DNA of 64,000 bases from an uncultured Succinatimonas sp. (GCA_900317105.1 ONFP01000022.1:1-64000); one strand, 5' to 3'. Positions 29,157-38,856 are shown, counted from the first letter of the stretch. The notes: generated by a model from the letters alone, not told the origin. Translations and numbers: made by a program.

Positions 29157-30635
29157 ATGGACGAGATTAGAGAGAATTTATCAAAAGTCCACCAGGAAAT
29201 AATAACTTCATGCAGTAAATACGGCAGATCTGAAGAAAAAATCATTGCCGCATATAACTGCGGTGAACGTCATTTCGGTGAATCCTATGCAGTAGAAGCC
29301 AGCGAAAAAATCGCCCATCTTAAGGAACAGGGCTACAGGGATATAATCTGGCATTTCATCGGACCAATCCAGAAAAACAAAACCCGTCTTATCGCAGAGC
29401 ATTTTGATATGGTGGAGAGTCTGGACCGAGCAATTGTGGCTACCCGCTTAAATGATCAGAGACCGGAAGGACTTCCTCCTCTTGAGGTTCTCATTCAGGT
29501 GAACATCTCTGATGAGGATCAGAAATCAGGCTGTGCAATCAGTGAAATCGACACCCTGATTGAAACCATACAGAAATGTCCGAAACTGAAGCTTAGAGGC
29601 TTTATGGGCGTGGGCATGGATACTCCTGATTTTGAGGTAATCGATAAAGAATTTTCTAAATTAAAGTCCTTATTTGATGAGTACTCAAAGAAACTTGAGG
29701 ACTTTAATATCCTCTCCATCGGAATGACTCATGATCTGGATATTGCAGTAAAGAATCAAACCACCGAGGTTAGAATCGGTACAGCTATTTTTGGCGCAAG
29801 AGAATACAAGACAATGAACACAGACAATCAGAAAATCGCTTTCATCGGTGGAGGCAATATGTCCACCTGCATTTATGAAAGCATTATAGCCTCAGGCTTT
29901 AATCCACAGAATATCACCATATCAGGACCGCATCTTGAGAAACTAGAAAAATTCAAGGCAAAAGGCTCTGTTATCACCACCGACAATATTGAAGCTCTGA
30001 AGAATGCTGACACAGTGTTCCTCGGAGTAAAGCCTCAGATTCTGACCTCTGTTCTGGATGAACTGGCAGCTTCAGGTATTGCCTTAAACCACAAGCTGTT
30101 TGTGTCTATGGCGGCAGGCTACAAACTGAGATCAATTGAGAAAAAGCTTAATACCAGAAAGATCATCCGCATCATGCCTAATACTCCGGCAAAACTCGGC
30201 TTAGGTGTGATTGCTGTAGTTTATGACTCAGAAGTCAGCGACAATGAAAAGCAGCTGAGTGAAAAGATGCTTGAAAAAATGGGTACCTGCATTGTAGGTG
30301 ATGAGGATAATCTTAATGTTATCGGAGCAGTTGCCGGCTGTGGTCCTGCTTTTGTGTACAGATTCATGGAAGCTTTAATCGCTGAAGCTGTAGCTCACGG
30401 TCTTTCTGAGGACAATGCAAGAAAAATTGTCGAGCAAACTGTTCTCGGATCAGCTAATATGTCACTTAAGAATCAGGACTGTACCTTAGCCTCACTGCGT
30501 GAAGCTGTAACCTCAAAGGGCGGTACTACCTACGCAGGTCTGTGCAAGATGACTGAGGGCAATTTTGAACAGATTATAAAGAATACTGTTCAGGCCAGTC
30601 TTGATAGAACATATGAATTTGAAAAGATGTTTTAA
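29157..30635 (+). CDS. proC: YggS-ProC fusion: degenerate PLP-homeostasis domain plus pyrroline-5-carboxylate reductase
   Basis: A single 492-residue frame. Residues 1-219 match YggS/PLPBP (WHFIGPIQKNKTRLI, VRIGTAIFGARE) and residues 220-492 are a complete ProC with Rossmann motif FIGGGNM, IRIMPNTPA and VAGCGPAFVY. ProC reduces pyrroline-5-carboxylate to proline. In relatives yggS and proC are separate neighbours. The YggS part lacks about 14 residues after GRSEEKI, exactly where LLAVSKTKP with the PLP-binding lysine should be, so it cannot bind PLP in the usual way. ProC could also start independently at the internal ATG at 29814. yggT follows after 12 nt. Confidence 0.9.
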   Translation: MDEIRENLSKVHQEIITSCSKYGRSEEKIIAAYNCGERHFGESYAVEASEKIAHLKEQGYRDIIWHFIGPIQKNKTRLIAEHFDMVESLDRAIVATRLNDQRPEGLPPLEVLIQVNISDEDQKSGCAISEIDTLIETIQKCPKLKLRGFMGVGMDTPDFEVIDKEFSKLKSLFDEYSKKLEDFNILSIGMTHDLDIAVKNQTTEVRIGTAIFGAREYKTMNTDNQKIAFIGGGNMSTCIYESIIASGFNPQNITISGPHLEKLEKFKAKGSVITTDNIEALKNADTVFLGVKPQILTSVLDELAASGIALNHKLFVSMAAGYKLRSIEKKLNTRKIIRIMPNTPAKLGLGVIAVVYDSEVSDNEKQLSEKMLEKMGTCIVGDEDNLNVIGAVAGCGPAFVYRFMEALIAEAVAHGLSEDNARKIVEQTVLGSANMSLKNQDCTLASLREAVTSKGGTTYAGLCKMTEGNFEQIIKNTVQASLDRTYEFEKMF

Positions 30636-30647
30636 ACGGAAAATAAC

Positions 30648-31190
30648 ATGCAATTAAATTTCTACATTATGCTTGCTGAAGCAGTAATCATACTGTTCGA
30701 GCTGCGTTCTTTAATGCAGAGTTCAGGTATTGACTACTACCATCCGGCAACTCAGCTGGTTGTAAAGCTGACCGAACCGGTAATGAAATTGTTACCTTTC
30801 AGAAACAGAAACATTAAAGGCTTTTACTATGCAGGATTTATTGTTGCCTTTGTACTGGCCCTTATGTTCTGGTTCGGACTGATTACAATATTCGGCGGTT
30901 CAGTAAATATTACCGCAATTATTATGTATGGTGCGCTAATGACTATTAAGAGTTTCGGATATCTGCTGCTGTTTCTGCTTTTAGCTCAGGCTCTATGCTC
31001 ATGGCTTCCTGCCACCAGAGAATACAGCTTCATGTTCGGACAGCTGACCTACCCTATCGTAGCACCTGTGCAGAAGATTATTCCACCTATCGGAATGATT
31101 GATATCTCTCTGATGATTGTGATGATCGCTATCTTTGCTCTAAACAGACTGGCCTATTCAATATTTGGCATGAACTGGGCAATCCTATAA
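30648..31190 (+). CDS. yggT: YggT family membrane protein
   Basis: A 180-residue inner-membrane protein of two tandem YggT units, each a pair of helices with a conserved stretch between them (VKLTEPVMKLLPFRN and LTYPIVAPVQKIIPP). This is the family's usual length and duplicated plan. It follows yggS-proC as in many gammaproteobacteria. Its role is uncertain; in some bacteria YggT-like proteins help cell division or osmotic tolerance. Confidence 0.9.
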   Translation: MQLNFYIMLAEAVIILFELRSLMQSSGIDYYHPATQLVVKLTEPVMKLLPFRNRNIKGFYYAGFIVAFVLALMFWFGLITIFGGSVNITAIIMYGALMTIKSFGYLLLFLLLAQALCSWLPATREYSFMFGQLTYPIVAPVQKIIPPIGMIDISLMIVMIAIFALNRLAYSIFGMNWAIL

Positions 31191-31223
31191 AAAAAATCTC
31201 CAGTCATATTTAGTGGCTGGAGA
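31191..31223. terminator. Bidirectional terminator between yggT and parC
   Basis: TCTCCAGTCA pairs with TGGCTGGAGA (one wobble) around a 7-base loop. On the minus strand it is followed by a run of U and so suits parC best; on the plus strand the tail is CCTTCTTC. Confidence 0.82.
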
Positions 31224-31246
31224 CCTTCTTCAAACTTCTTTAACCG

Positions 31247-33562
31247 TTACTCAAGCGTAAACTCAGGAATCTCTTCCTCAATATTCTCATCAGCATCAAT
31301 CTTAGGAAGTTCAACTTCTAATGAAGTAATCTTCTGATATCCGCGAGGAAGCATATCACCTACCTTGGTTCTGCTTCCAAGTCTTTCAAGAATTTCCTTA
31401 TTATTCAGCTTGATAATCTTCTTGCCTGAATGAACAGTTAAGGAGGCACCTTCAGGGATAATCGCCATAGTAGCAAGGCCATCAGCGCCAATGGTTACCT
31501 TAGCGGTATTAAGTCCCATAAGCTTGTTACCCTTTCCAGATGAAAGCTCAGGAAGTTCATCCAGCTTGTAAATAAGCAGACGACCTGCCTTACTTGCAAC
31601 AGCAAGCAGGTCTGTCTTCCTGTTGATAACCTCAACCGGAGGCAGAATTACTGCATCCTCATCAAGATTGATTAAAGCCTTACCAGCCTTTGCTCTTGTC
31701 TGCATATCAGTAGACAGAGTTATGAATCCTCTACCCTTGTCCGAGGCTACCACCAGATACTTGTCCTTGTGAGGGATCACCACGTGACAGGCTTTTTCAC
31801 CTGGCTGGAAGTTTACCTTGGCAGACAGAGGCTCTCCCTGACCTCTGGCAGATGGGAGGTCTTTAATATCAACGCTGTAGGCACGACCAAGTGTGGAGAT
31901 GAAGCAGGCCTGATCATTAGTCTTACCGGATGCCTTTGACAGGAACTTGTCTCCAGAACGGTAATTGAGAGATGAGGCATCAACGTCATGACCGGATGCG
32001 GCACGAACCCAGCCCATCTTTGAGAGAACAACTGTAACAGGAGTACTTGGAATAAGCTCCTCTTCCTTAATAGCTACAGCAGCCTCTCTCTGAACTACAG
32101 GACAGCGTCTCTCATCACCGTATAGTTTTGCATCTGCAAGAATTTCTTTTTTAAGGAAAGTCTTAAAACGAGCCTCTGAGCCTAACAGTGTCTCAAGATG
32201 TTTCTTTTCGTCGTTAAGCTTATCCATCTCAGCTTTAATCTTGAGTTCTTCAAGTCGGGCCAGCTGACGCAGTTTGGTCTCAAGAATATATTCAACCTGA
32301 GCTTCTGACAGGCCGAATCTCTCAATCAGCTTACTCTTAGGATCATCTTCATGGCGGATAATCTCAATTACCTCATCGATATTGAGAATAACCATCATGA
32401 AACCTTCTAAGAGATGCAGTCTCTTGTTTACAGCTTCAAGGCGGTGAGACAATCTCTTCTTAACAGTCTCGATTCTGAATACCAGCCACTCTTTAAGGAT
32501 AGTCTTCAAATCCTTAACTGCAGGTTTACCATCAAGTCCCAGAATATTGATATTAACTCTGTAGGTGTTCTCAAGAGAGGTTACAGCATACAGATGCTCC
32601 ATCAGCTCATCTATGTTCACACGGTTAGAGCGAGGTGTGATTACAATACGTATTGGATTGTTTCTGTCTGAGGCATTGGTAATATCAGAAACCAGAGGCA
32701 GTTTCTTCTTGCTCATCAGATCAGCAATCTGCTTTTCGATAGTTCCTACAGAAATCTGATAAGGAAGAGAGGTAATGATAATCTCATTCTTCTCGACAGT
32801 ATAGACAGCACGCTGTCTGATTGTACCTCTGCCGGTCTCATAAATCTTTCTTAATTCCTCAGGGGAATTGGTAATCTCAGCAGCACAAGGATAATCTGGA
32901 GCAGGAACAAACTGCATCAGATCATCTACTGAAGCATCCGGCTTATCAATCAGATGAACCACGGCGTTGGCTATCTCATTCAGATTATGAGGTGGGATGT
33001 CGGTAGCCATGCCTACCGCAATACCGGTTGTACCGTTTAGAAGAATATTTGGCAGACGAGCCGGAAGATATTTAGGCTCATCCACAGTACCGTCAAAATT
33101 TGGAATCCACTCGACACAGCCGGTATTAAGATCCTGCAGCAGCACCTCTGAATAAGGAGCAAGTCTGGATTCGGTATAACGCATAGCAGCAAATGACTTA
33201 GGATCTTCCACATCACCCCAGTTTCCCTGGCCGTCGACCAGAGGATATCTGTAGGAGAATGGCTGAGCCATCAGCACCATGGCCTCATAACAGGCACTGT
33301 CGCCGTGAGGATGATACTTACCCAGAACTTCACCAACAGTTCTTGCTGACTTTACATGCTTTGCTTTAAAGTTGATGCCGAGCTTTGCCATGGCATACAC
33401 AATTCGTCGCTGTACAGGTTTCATACCGTCAGCAACAGATGGCAGTGCACGATCTCTGATCACACTCATGGAGTAATTCAGATAGGCATTTTCAGCAAAC
33501 TGCTGTAAAGGCATCAGTTCGATGCCCTCAAGGCTTAAATTTCGATTTTTTTCTTCTGACAT
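31247..33562 (-). CDS. parC: DNA topoisomerase IV subunit A
   Basis: A 771-residue ParC (E. coli 752) that breaks and rejoins DNA to unlink daughter chromosomes. The active-site Tyr is in [10 protein letters not shown]. The quinolone-resistance region reads [13 protein letters not shown], with Ser and Glu at the positions equal to Ser80 and Glu84, so the usual resistance changes are absent. The short C-terminal beta-propeller repeats distinguish it from GyrA (no GQRGGKG-type GyrA box is seen). parE is not adjacent. Confidence 0.95.
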   Translation of the reverse strand: MSEEKNRNLSLEGIELMPLQQFAENAYLNYSMSVIRDRALPSVADGMKPVQRRIVYAMAKLGINFKAKHVKSARTVGEVLGKYHPHGDSACYEAMVLMAQPFSYRYPLVDGQGNWGDVEDPKSFAAMRYTESRLAPYSEVLLQDLNTGCVEWIPNFDGTVDEPKYLPARLPNILLNGTTGIAVGMATDIPPHNLNEIANAVVHLIDKPDASVDDLMQFVPAPDYPCAAEITNSPEELRKIYETGRGTIRQRAVYTVEKNEIIITSLPYQISVGTIEKQIADLMSKKKLPLVSDITNASDRNNPIRIVITPRSNRVNIDELMEHLYAVTSLENTYRVNINILGLDGKPAVKDLKTILKEWLVFRIETVKKRLSHRLEAVNKRLHLLEGFMMVILNIDEVIEIIRHEDDPKSKLIERFGLSEAQVEYILETKLRQLARLEELKIKAEMDKLNDEKKHLETLLGSEARFKTFLKKEILADAKLYGDERRCPVVQREAAVAIKEEELIPSTPVTVVLSKMGWVRAASGHDVDASSLNYRSGDKFLSKASGKTNDQACFISTLGRAYSVDIKDLPSARGQGEPLSAKVNFQPGEKACHVVIPHKDKYLVVASDKGRGFITLSTDMQTRAKAGKALINLDEDAVILPPVEVINRKTDLLAVASKAGRLLIYKLDELPELSSGKGNKLMGLNTAKVTIGADGLATMAIIPEGASLTVHSGKKIIKLNNKEILERLGSRTKVGDMLPRGYQKITSLEVELPKIDADENIEEEIPEFTLE

Positions 33563-33673
33563 CTAAATTTTTCTCACACAACAACGGGCGTTGCGTTTAT
33601 AATTTATATATATAACAATTATATTTTAAAACAATACAGCAAATAATTTAAATTTTTTTGTGTACTTCGATTC

Positions 33674-34408
33674 ATGGTATACGTTATGAGATATGTACGT
33701 TTTTTATCAGCTTTAGCACTTGTTGGCTGTATTTTTTCTGCATCTGCAAAGAATGTTCACGATATTCCAGATTCTCTTTTAGCTAGAGCCGTAAGCTCTT
33801 CTATTCCTTATGATGCTCAGTTCGATTACGGCAAACAGGGAAAATCAGCAGATTTTATAAATTCAATCTATCCTGATTATCAGTCATCAGCTTCATTAAC
33901 CGGTAAGCCTACAGGAACAACTAATCTTGGATCAAACTCTACCAATACTGAGGCAGTTACGCATTCATCCACTTTCACCAATAAAATAGTTGATAGAGTG
34001 ATAGTTAACAAGAGAGCCCATCAGATGATCCTGATGAAAGATGGACAGGAAGTCAGAAAATTCTGGATTGCCCTGTCAGACAGACCGGAAGGTAAAAAGA
34101 TGTTTGAAGGTGACCGCAGAACACCTGAGGGAACCTATATTCTGGATTATGTAAAAAGACGTTCAAGTTTCTACAAAGCAATTCATATCTCTTATCCAAA
34201 TGCACAGGATATTGAGAATGCTCGTAAATACGGCAGAAGACCTGGCGGCATGATCATGGTTCACGGTCAGCCAAATTCAAAGAGAGAGTATCATGACTCA
34301 ATCCAGAGAACCAACTGGACCAACGGCTGTATCGCTCTTCTGAATCCTGACATGGATATCTTCCTGTCAATGGTAGATGAGGGAACTCCAATTACCATCA
34401 ATCCTTAA
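33674..34408 (+). CDS. L,D-transpeptidase (YkuD domain)
   Basis: A 244-residue exported protein with a signal peptide (about residues 5-25, ending SASA). After an 80-residue Ser/Thr/Asn-rich linker comes a YkuD domain. The catalytic motif is split as usual: His in MIMVHGQPN and Cys in TNWTNGCIALLNPD. These enzymes make 3-3 peptidoglycan crosslinks or attach or release envelope proteins. A second ATG four codons in is an equally good start; neither has a clear ribosome site. Confidence 0.88.
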   Translation: MVYVMRYVRFLSALALVGCIFSASAKNVHDIPDSLLARAVSSSIPYDAQFDYGKQGKSADFINSIYPDYQSSASLTGKPTGTTNLGSNSTNTEAVTHSSTFTNKIVDRVIVNKRAHQMILMKDGQEVRKFWIALSDRPEGKKMFEGDRRTPEGTYILDYVKRRSSFYKAIHISYPNAQDIENARKYGRRPGGMIMVHGQPNSKREYHDSIQRTNWTNGCIALLNPDMDIFLSMVDEGTPITINP

Positions 34409-34429
34409 GAAGGAAGCTATCTCTCTGAC

Positions 34430-34458
34430 AAAGCCTGCTTCTATGCAGGTTTTGTTTT
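34430..34458 (+). terminator. Terminator after the L,D-transpeptidase gene
   Basis: AAAGCCTGC-TTCTAT-GCAGGTTTT with a following GTTTT. Positioned just past the stop codon. Confidence 0.8.
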
Positions 34459-34483
34459 ATGGAAGAGACCCATTCCACTTTTT

Positions 34484-35266
34484 TTATGATTCCATGTGAG
34501 AATTTTCATCTGAAGACTTAATCACCATAAAATCCTCGTCATTCTTTCCTGTAACCGCATTCTCAAAGGCAGAGATAATTCTGTTACTTTCTATAGTAAA
34601 AATAGTATAGGCAAATATGGCTGATATTATTGCAGAAATAAGAGGTATTCCCTTTCTTATTATCTGAGTTAAAGTATTGTTGGTAAGTTTTACACCAAGT
34701 GCTTTGCATACTTCTCTTATTAGCTGAGGCAGGAGCAGTTCCTGATGTTTCTGCAGCTGAGATATAAGCTGCTTCTTTGCCTGTTTGGCAACAAACTTAA
34801 AGGCCTTGTTCGCCTTGCTGACTCCAGCTCCAACTCCCAGAGCAATAATCATCATATCCCGAAATTCCTCTTCAGTCATACAAGGAGGAAAGCCGTAAAT
34901 ATAGGCTATTTTCTGAGAAAGAACAAAAGTATGATAAAAGAATTGAACAGTATCCACAGGAACAGCAACAAAAATAAAGATACCGCCTGGGACACCACAG
35001 GCAGCAGATAATGCCGATAATCCAGTCCTGTGGTGGCGTCTAATCTTCATGGCAAGAGTCTTCAGCTCTTCGGATGACAGGACTTCCAAAGGTGATGTTT
35101 TAATGGCCTGCTCTATCTGATCTGAAGTGCATCCTGCAGATAATAAAGCTTTTCGTAAAAAGCGTTCGCGATCGACCTTAACAAATGGAAGTTTGAAGGT
35201 TGCATTTAAAGCCTTTAAGAGAAACAGATCTCGTGTTCTTGGTTTAGTAGCAACTGTTTCAGTCAT
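34484..35266 (-). CDS. EcsC-like membrane-associated protein
   Basis: A 260-residue protein resembling the EcsC family: a central Gly/Pro-rich hydrophobic segment (GVPGGIFIFVAVPVDTVQFFYH), then SQKIAYIYGFP, an ALGVGAGVSKANKAF stretch and a second hydrophobic segment near residue 215. (The longer segment is described by parts: GVPGG, VPVDTVQF.) The N-terminal 85 residues are charged and helical. Bacillus EcsC sits beside an ABC exporter; here no transporter is adjacent. Function unknown. Confidence 0.55.
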   Translation of the reverse strand: MTETVATKPRTRDLFLLKALNATFKLPFVKVDRERFLRKALLSAGCTSDQIEQAIKTSPLEVLSSEELKTLAMKIRRHHRTGLSALSAACGVPGGIFIFVAVPVDTVQFFYHTFVLSQKIAYIYGFPPCMTEEEFRDMMIIALGVGAGVSKANKAFKFVAKQAKKQLISQLQKHQELLLPQLIREVCKALGVKLTNNTLTQIIRKGIPLISAIISAIFAYTIFTIESNRIISAFENAVTGKNDEDFMVIKSSDENSHMES

Positions 35267-35312
35267 ATACGCGACACTTTTTACAACTTGCTATATCAAT
35301 AGATGAGCACCT

Positions 35313-35672
35313 TTAGTCATCTGGAAACCAGATTGCAGAAAGATTAGCATCATCATCTCGGTGCTCGTTAAAGAAGATTTCAACAGCTTTAATATCATTC
35401 TTTAAGGAACCCTCAGCAGCTACAAACTGAACCGTAGCACATAAGACCTGATCAGGCTCTCCGATATCAGGAGCAAACTCATCCCTTTCATCAGCATTTC
35501 TCAGCGAAATTTCCATGGAGTAGTCTTCATCTGTATCCAGTCTGTACAGCCTGTCATAGGCATCTTCGTCATTGATAGGAAGAGCATCTGAAGCTAGGAT
35601 ATGAAAAAGATCAAGTGCATAATCAACGTAATCGTTGAACTCGTCTTCTGTTAAAGCATTAATATCAATCAT
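35313..35672 (-). CDS. Small acidic protein of unknown function
   Basis: A 119-residue strongly acidic protein (frequent Asp and Glu) with no signal peptide. Predicted helices at the start (EFNDYVDYALDLFHILA) and a strand-rich centre (VLCATVQFVAAEG). Its start overlaps the end of the flavin reductase-like gene by 8 bases, so the two are probably translated together. I do not recognise the family. Confidence 0.6.
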   Translation of the reverse strand: MIDINALTEDEFNDYVDYALDLFHILASDALPINDEDAYDRLYRLDTDEDYSMEISLRNADERDEFAPDIGEPDQVLCATVQFVAAEGSLKNDIKAVEIFFNEHRDDDANLSAIWFPDD

Positions 35673-36219
35673 TTGAAACTAGTTCTCCGCCGGTACAGAA
35701 TACTGCCTCTGATACATGGTGGAGGCTGTTCAGACAGCCTTTTTTGAAGCTCTTAGAAGCCTCATCCCACATATTCTCCTGAACATAGCAGTTCCTAACC
35801 TTTACAAGACAGATTCCTTTATCCTCGAACAGAGCCTTATCATTAAGCTCACACTCAAAGTATGCTAAAGCCCCCTTGATAACCGGGAACTTAAACAGCT
35901 CTGATTCCTCTGTATCAACGTTCTGCTCAACAAATTTATTAACAGAACAGTCTCTACCATGAATAGAACCTAGTTTAAGAATTTCTGAAATCTGATTAGA
36001 AGCAGGAACAGCTACAACAATCTTACTTCCGTTACGAATGTTCTCTGAAGTAGTATGCCCTTTGTCCAAAACAAGAATTAACTCGTCAGTATCAAAAGGA
36101 CAATTCCAGGCAGCACTCATACCATTTGGAGTTCCATCCTTTGACTTGGTAAAAATACAAATCATAGGACCACCGGTAAAAGCTCTGTAAGCCAGGTTGG
36201 ATTCAATCTTCTTATACAT
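35665..36219 (-). CDS. Flavin reductase-like FMN-binding split-barrel protein
   Basis: A 184-residue protein fitting the flavin reductase-like domain (PF01613): an N-terminal strand with FTGGPMICIFT, SAAWNCPFD in place of the usual Asn-motif, then the TTSENIRNGSKIVVAVP segment that contacts the flavin, and a GALAYFECEL strand. Relatives reduce FMN or act as flavin-binding oxidoreductases in anaerobes. The substrate is unknown. It is first in a two-gene unit with the acidic protein. Confidence 0.78.
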   Translation of the reverse strand: MYKKIESNLAYRAFTGGPMICIFTKSKDGTPNGMSAAWNCPFDTDELILVLDKGHTTSENIRNGSKIVVAVPASNQISEILKLGSIHGRDCSVNKFVEQNVDTEESELFKFPVIKGALAYFECELNDKALFEDKGICLVKVRNCYVQENMWDEASKSFKKGCLNSLHHVSEAVFCTGGELVSND

Positions 36220-36356
36220 GTAATAATCCTTAGTTAGTTATTTATGTATATATAACAACTGAGAAAAGAATAGCACGAATTGAAATTAAGAGACTAGTGA
36301 CAATTACAAAGATTACGAAACAAAGAAGAAATATTAAGAAAAATGAGAGGACAGAT

Positions 36357-36383
36357 ATAAAACAGCCGCATAAAAGATGCGGC
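36357..36383 (-). terminator. Terminator after the second rpoA copy
   Basis: On the minus strand GCCGCAT-CTTTT-ATGCGGC is followed by TGTTTTATA, 10 nt past the stop codon. It closes the alpha operon. Confidence 0.8.
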
Positions 36384-36393
36384 CATTTGTAAA

Positions 36394-37316
36394 TTACATT
36401 ATTGAATCAAGCTCTGCTGGAGGCCAGTTCTCTAGGCGCATACCAAGAGATAAACCTCTCTCAGCAAGAACATCCTTGATCTCGGTAAGAGATTTTTTAC
36501 CAAGATTTGGAGTCTTAAGAAGCTCAACTTCAGTCTTCTGTACAAGATCACCAATGTATTTAATGCCTTCAGTCTTTAAGCAGTTAGCTGAACGAACAGT
36601 TAACTCTAAATCCTCAACAGGACAGATCAGCTTAGGATCGATTAGAGGACGGAATGAAGCATCTTCAGCAGGTGCTACAGAATTTCTGATGTCAACGAAT
36701 GAATTTAACTGATCAGCAAAAATAGTTGCAGCAATGCCAACTGCATTCTTTGGATCAATTGTTCCGTTGGTTTCGATGTCTAGTATTAACTGCTCTTTCT
36801 TGTCAGCTAGTGGTGCAGTGTGAACTGCAACATTTAATACTGGGCAGTAAGAAGCGTCAATCAGTAGACGACCAATAAATCTTTCTTCAGTGCCATCTAC
36901 GTGTGGATGATTTACTGAAGGAACATATCCACGACCACGGGTTACGTGAAGGTGCATATTAAGTTCTTTGTTTTCTTCTGTCAGATGACAGATGATCTGC
37001 TCAGGATTTCTAATTTCGATGCCAGCAGGACACTGAATATCACCTGCAGTTACAGGGCCAATGCCTTTCTTTCTAATATGAAGAACTGGTTCATCTCTTA
37101 GCATTCCTTCAGCAGCTACAGCAACTTCTTTTAGATTTAAAAGAATAAGAAGAATATCTTCTTGTATGCCTTCTACTGCACTGTATTCATGCACTACACC
37201 ATCAATTTCAACTGCGGTGATGGCATATCCAGGAATAGAGGACAGCATAATACGACGGAGTGCTGTGCCTACACATCTTTTATGTTTGGCTTAATAGAAT
37301 CAATGATCTGATCCAA
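36394..37316 (-). pseudogene. rpoA: Second RNA polymerase alpha subunit, N-terminal deletion/frameshift
   Basis: A second alpha gene downstream of rplQ. From the ATG at 37248 it gives 284 residues matching alpha from about residue 47 to the end, including [31 protein letters not shown] and a near-canonical C-terminal domain. Upstream, TTG at 37316 (GAGGGTGAG before it) starts 15 codons whose SIKPNIKDV matches the alpha N-terminus, then TAG. In the -1 frame VGTALRRI continues into the long frame. Residues equal to 17-38 of E. coli alpha are missing (about 67 bases). It lacks the [13 protein letters not shown] segment that the first copy keeps. It is either a broken gene or an assembly fault. 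Confidence 0.85.
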
Positions 37317-37354
37317 GGTCTCACCCTCGTTTTTAAGTACAGTTAGTAAGCTAG

Positions 37355-37388
37355 AAAATCTAAATGGGCGCAGTTAGACAGCGCCCAT
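37355..37388 (-). terminator. Hairpin between rplQ and the second rpoA
   Basis: ATGGGCGC-TGTCTAACT-GCGCCCAT, a perfect 8-bp GC-rich stem, followed on the minus strand by TTAGATTTTC. The interrupted U tract suggests partial termination or an attenuator reducing expression of the downstream alpha copy. Confidence 0.6.
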
Positions 37389-37396
37389 CAGGATTT

Positions 37397-37795
37397 TTAT
37401 TCAGCTGCAGATGAATCTTTTGACTCTTCAGCAACTTCTGGGCGGTCAGTTAGCATGATGTAAGCAACTGGTGCTCTATCACATGCACGTAAACCAGCCT
37501 TTAAGATACGGGTGTAGCCGCCGTTACGGTTAGCAGATAGCTTACCGATAACAGTGAAAAGCTTAGCTACAACTGCATCGTCACGAAGACGAGCAAAAGC
37601 TAAACGACGGTTAGCAACAGTATCAACCTTAGCTAGAGTGATTAATGGCTCAACGAAGCGACGTAGTTCCTTAGCCTTAGGAACAGTGGTCTTGATTACT
37701 TCGTAAGTGATTAATGCCTTAGCTAGGTTACGGTACAGAGCAGCACGATGTGCTGAAGTACGACCTAAATGACGGCCACTTAAACGATGACGCAT
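37397..37795 (-). CDS. rplQ: 50S ribosomal protein L17
   Basis: A 132-residue L17 (E. coli 127). The N-terminus [17 protein letters not shown] and [13 protein letters not shown] are diagnostic. The C-terminus ends in a short Glu/Ser-rich tail. It normally closes the alpha operon directly after rpoA; here another alpha gene follows across a hairpin. Confidence 0.97.
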   Translation of the reverse strand: MRHRLSGRHLGRTSAHRAALYRNLAKALITYEVIKTTVPKAKELRRFVEPLITLAKVDTVANRRLAFARLRDDAVVAKLFTVIGKLSANRNGGYTRILKAGLRACDRAPVAYIMLTDRPEVAEESKDSSAAE

Positions 37796-37816
37796 TTTTA
37801 ATTCCTTCTAAAACAG

Positions 37817-38809
37817 TTATTTGTTTGGCACACGAAGTCCTGCAGGAGGCCAGTTAGCCACACGCATACCTAAAGACAGATTTCTCTGAGCAAGAACATC
37901 CTTAATTTCATTTAATGACTTCTTACCTAGATTTGGAGTCTTTAGAAGTTCAACTTCAGTTCTTTGTACCAAATCGCCGATGTAAATGATTTGCTCCGCC
38001 TTTAAGCAGTTTGCTGAACGAACAGTAAGCTCTAAATCATCAACAAGCTGCATTAAAACAGGATCTGGCATAGGAGGAGCAGCTGGAGTAACAACTCTCT
38101 CACTGATTTCTTCCTTATCAACCAGATTTACCATGCTGTCACAGATCAGGCTAGAAGCTTTCATTAAGGCAACCTCTGGAGCAATAGTTCCATCGGTTTC
38201 CATATCAATGACTAATCTGTCTAAGTCTGTACGCTGTTCAACACGAGCTGACTCAACCTCATATACGTAACGACGTACTGGGCAGTAGTTAGCATCAATC
38301 AGAATAACGTCCTCTGACTCGGCAGGTACATGGTCCTCAGAGGTGGTTTTAACATAGCCACAACCTGAGGTAATGCGAAGTTTCATCGACAACGAAGCCT
38401 TGGCACCTTTTAAAGTGCAAATACGGGCTTCAGGGTCAACAAATGATAAATTTTCAGGACATACGATGTCAGAAGCATGAACTTCTCCCTCGCCACGTCT
38501 CTCAATTGTTAACCAAACAGGCTCAGTAAGAGGCTCTTTTGAAGTAATTGCAAGTGATTTTAAATTCATAACCACTTCGAAAATACTTTCAACAAGATCA
38601 TCCTTTTTGCTGTTTACATTCTTTACGCCCGCCATCTGGAATGCATCAATTGCTGTTCCAGACAGGGTCTTTAGTAAAATTCCACTTAAAGCTACACCAA
38701 GAGTATAACCGAAACCACGCTCCAAAGGCTCAAGCACTAAACGTGCATGATTTGGACTGATTTCATTATAATCAACTGGCTTTGGCTTTAGTAGTTCAAC
38801 AACAGACAC
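37817..38809 (-). CDS. rpoA: RNA polymerase alpha subunit, divergent first copy
   Basis: A full-length 330-residue alpha subunit in the normal place after rpsD, with a GTG start. The ends are conserved: [32 protein letters not shown], and a C-terminal domain with [15 protein letters not shown] and [12 protein letters not shown]. The assembly domain is unusually divergent: Arg44-Arg45 of E. coli (LRRILLSS) are Ser-Gly (LSGILLKT), VEIDGV is FQMAGV, and GRLLVDA is DVILIDA. Arg45 is known to be important for beta binding. Together with the second alpha gene this suggests specialised subunits. Confidence 0.93.
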   Translation of the reverse strand: MSVVELLKPKPVDYNEISPNHARLVLEPLERGFGYTLGVALSGILLKTLSGTAIDAFQMAGVKNVNSKKDDLVESIFEVVMNLKSLAITSKEPLTEPVWLTIERRGEGEVHASDIVCPENLSFVDPEARICTLKGAKASLSMKLRITSGCGYVKTTSEDHVPAESEDVILIDANYCPVRRYVYEVESARVEQRTDLDRLVIDMETDGTIAPEVALMKASSLICDSMVNLVDKEEISERVVTPAAPPMPDPVLMQLVDDLELTVRSANCLKAEQIIYIGDLVQRTEVELLKTPNLGKKSLNEIKDVLAQRNLSLGMRVANWPPAGLRVPNK

Positions 38810-38856
38810 TAGAGATACCCCACATTGTTAAAGCGGTGCTGGCAATGTTGCCTAAA

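Noticed and set aside
28892..29245. 117-residue form of the ferredoxin
   Set aside because: The extra N-terminal part overlaps the start of yggS-proC and does not look like a protein; the compact 61-residue form matches the family.
37250..37316. Programmed frameshift in the second rpoA
   Set aside because: No slippery heptamer or downstream pseudoknot is evident, and a block of coding sequence is missing, which slippage cannot restore.
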